Origin: Sulfitobacter sp. S190
GTDB lineage: Bacteria; Pseudomonadota; Alphaproteobacteria; Rhodobacterales; Rhodobacteraceae
Assembly (NCBI RefSeq): GCF_025141935.1
Contig: NZ_CP081121.1
Span: 1 to 64,000 of the forward strand
DNA: 64,000 bases
Direction: 5' to 3'
Shown here: piece by piece, positions 62,831 to 64,000 of the stretch
How the letters are laid out: each line of letters starts with the position of its first letter
Position numbering within the stretch: the first letter of the stretch is position 1
Program-made: the position numbers and the translations under genes
Notes under the pieces: model-generated
The model's database searches: none
Told to the model about the DNA's origin: nothing
Seen by the model: the letters and a program-made list of their open reading frames with translations, nothing else

Positions 62831-64000
62831 AGGGCGAGGGGACACGAGGGTGGACCAGCGCGCTGGCCTCGCTGATCGGTTCTGATCAGGCCGCCGATAT
62901 TGTGGCACGTGTCACGGACCTCGCGCTTTTGGTCGACAGTAACGGCATCATCAGCAATGTCATGACGCATCCGGGGTTCAAACCCGCAGAGCGCGTTGCC
63001 GCGTTTGACGGCGAAGCGATGCGTGATCTGTTGACCGTAGACAGTGCGACACGGTTTGATGTGCGCCTTTCGGAGTTTCTTCAGGATCCCGAGACGCCCC
63101 GGACGATCGAGGCAAACCACAAGCCCGCCGGGAATTACGGTGAACTGCCCGTCAAATACAGCTTCCACCGCATCGGAACCGGTGGCACCGTGCTATTGCT
63201 CGGGCGCGACATGCGGGCCGTTGCGGATATGCAGCAACAGCTCGTGGCCGCGCAGATCGCCTTGGAGAAAGACTACGAGGCGCAGCGCGAGAACGACACG
63301 CGTTTCCGGGTTCTCATGGCCTCCATTGACGAGGCGACGCTGTTTGTCAGCCTGCCGGACGGTGTGGTGCGCGAAAGCAATCCGGCCGCACAGGCCTTGT
63401 TTGGCAAATCCGGGAGCGATCTTTCGGGTGGGCCGCTGGACCATCATTTCGACGGTGCGGAAAGATCGGGATTGATAGATCGGCTGGTAAAGGCCGCGTC
63501 CGATGACGGGCAGGGCGTGGTGACGCTCAAAGCGCGTGCCGCAGGGCGGGCATTGGCAATCAGGCCGCGGATATTCAGGGTCGGTGCGGAGCGTTTGATG
63601 TTGTGCCGTCTGTCGACCACGACCGGTAATGCGCTGCCATCCGGCACGGTTCAGGCCAATCTGATCGGTCTTTACGATCATGGCGCCGACGCGATTGTTT
63701 TTGTCGCCCCCGGTGGCGATCTTCTGAGCGGCAACGAGGCGTTCCTGTCGCTCAGCGGCGTAACGGATGCGAAACAGCTGCGTGGCCGTTCGCTGGCTGA
63801 TTTCCTCAGCCGGGGAAGTGTGGACATGAACGTGATCCTCGAGAACGCCGCGCGCAGCGGGTACCTGCGTCTTTATGCGACCAAGCTGGTGGACGAATAC
63901 GGGTCTGAACGTGCCGTCGAAATTTCCACGACCCATCTTGCTGCCGGTGACATGCCGGTATTCGCGTTGGTGATCCGCGATATCACCCGTTCGGATGCGG
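62827..64000 (+). CDS. ppsR: Photosynthesis gene repressor PpsR/CrtJ, truncated by the window edge
   Basis: The first 391 residues of PpsR/CrtJ are present, starting MKGEGTRGWTSALASLIG. Three PAS-like regions are visible: about 18-140, about 160-270 and about 285-391. A glutamine-rich linker helix (DMQQQLVAAQIALEKDYEAQ) lies near 136. A Cys in RLMLCRLS at about 260 may correspond to the redox Cys of R. sphaeroides PpsR (Cys251). The C-terminal helix-turn-helix lies outside the window. It represses bch, crt and puc genes under oxygen by binding TGT-N12-ACA. Confidence 0.95.
   Translation, partial: MKGEGTRGWTSALASLIGSDQAADIVARVTDLALLVDSNGIISNVMTHPGFKPAERVAAFDGEAMRDLLTVDSATRFDVRLSEFLQDPETPRTIEANHKPAGNYGELPVKYSFHRIGTGGTVLLLGRDMRAVADMQQQLVAAQIALEKDYEAQRENDTRFRVLMASIDEATLFVSLPDGVVRESNPAAQALFGKSGSDLSGGPLDHHFDGAERSGLIDRLVKAASDDGQGVVTLKARAAGRALAIRPRIFRVGAERLMLCRLSTTTGNALPSGTVQANLIGLYDHGADAIVFVAPGGDLLSGNEAFLSLSGVTDAKQLRGRSLADFLSRGSVDMNVILENAARSGYLRLYATKLVDEYGSERAVEISTTHLAAGDMPVFALVIRDITRSDA

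Overview
The window is a nearly complete aerobic photosynthesis gene cluster (PGC) of an alphaproteobacterium, with a non-photosynthetic flank on the left. The organism is very probably a Rhodobacteraceae (Roseobacter-group) aerobic anoxygenic phototroph. Three things support this: the gene content and order (bchFNBHLM-lhaA-puhABC-acsF-puhE-hemA, bchCXYZ-pufQBALM, crtA/crtIB/crtDC/crtEF, bchIDO), spheroidene-series carotenoid genes ending in crtA, and PpsR and AerR-type regulators. The oxygen-dependent cyclase acsF is present, and no bchE or pucBA is visible, which fits an organism that makes bacteriochlorophyll a aerobically with RC-LH1 as its only evident antenna.

Layout. About 35-7560 holds accessory genes of the type found beside formate dehydrogenase loci: a Tat-signal peptide protein, a TorD-like chaperone, DUF3306 and DUF3305 proteins, a multi-[4Fe-4S] protein, a c-type cytochrome, a small DUF6494-like protein, Mrp/ApbC, a biotin/lipoate ligase-like protein and a DUF6505-like protein. 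Five of these genes are broken by about fifteen single-base frameshifts. About 7580-9800 is a tungstate-type ABC transporter (tupB-tupC-tupA). About 9958-12756 holds a sugar-nucleotide epimerase and a kynurenine-pathway pair. The PGC starts near 12946 with a cobalamin-binding AerR-like protein and cycA, followed by bchG-pucC-bchP-idi (+). Next, on the minus strand, come dxs and the bchCXYZ-pufQBALMX superoperon. Then come crtE-crtF (-), crtD-crtC (+), crtI-crtB-tspO (-) and crtA-bchI-bchD-bchO (+).

At 40771-44220 the PGC is interrupted by a complete plasmid-type replication and partition module: parB and parA on the minus strand, a repeat-bearing 388-bp intergenic region, and a DnaA-like initiator gene on the plus strand. 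The PGC then resumes with hemE (-), hemC (+) and the long minus-strand operon bchF-N-B-H-L-M-lhaA-puhA-puhB-puhC-(98 aa gene)-acsF-puhE-hemA. It ends with aerR/ppaA and a ppsR truncated by the window edge. This layout says that the cluster lies on, or derives from, a DnaA-like-type plasmid, as reported for some Rhodobacteraceae.

How it works together. hemA, hemC and hemE supply tetrapyrrole. bchIDH, bchM, acsF, bchNBL, bchF, bchXYZ, bchC, bchG and bchP convert it to bacteriochlorophyll a. dxs, idi, crtE, crtB, crtI, crtC, crtD, crtF and crtA make spheroidene and spheroidenone. pufBALM with puhA form RC-LH1, and pufQ, puhBCE, lhaA and pucC assist assembly. PufX stands in the place usually held by pufC in Roseobacter. 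Ten exact TGT-N12-ACA palindromes lie in the divergent control regions of the PGC and match PpsR/CrtJ operators, so ppsR and aerR at the right edge probably control most units.
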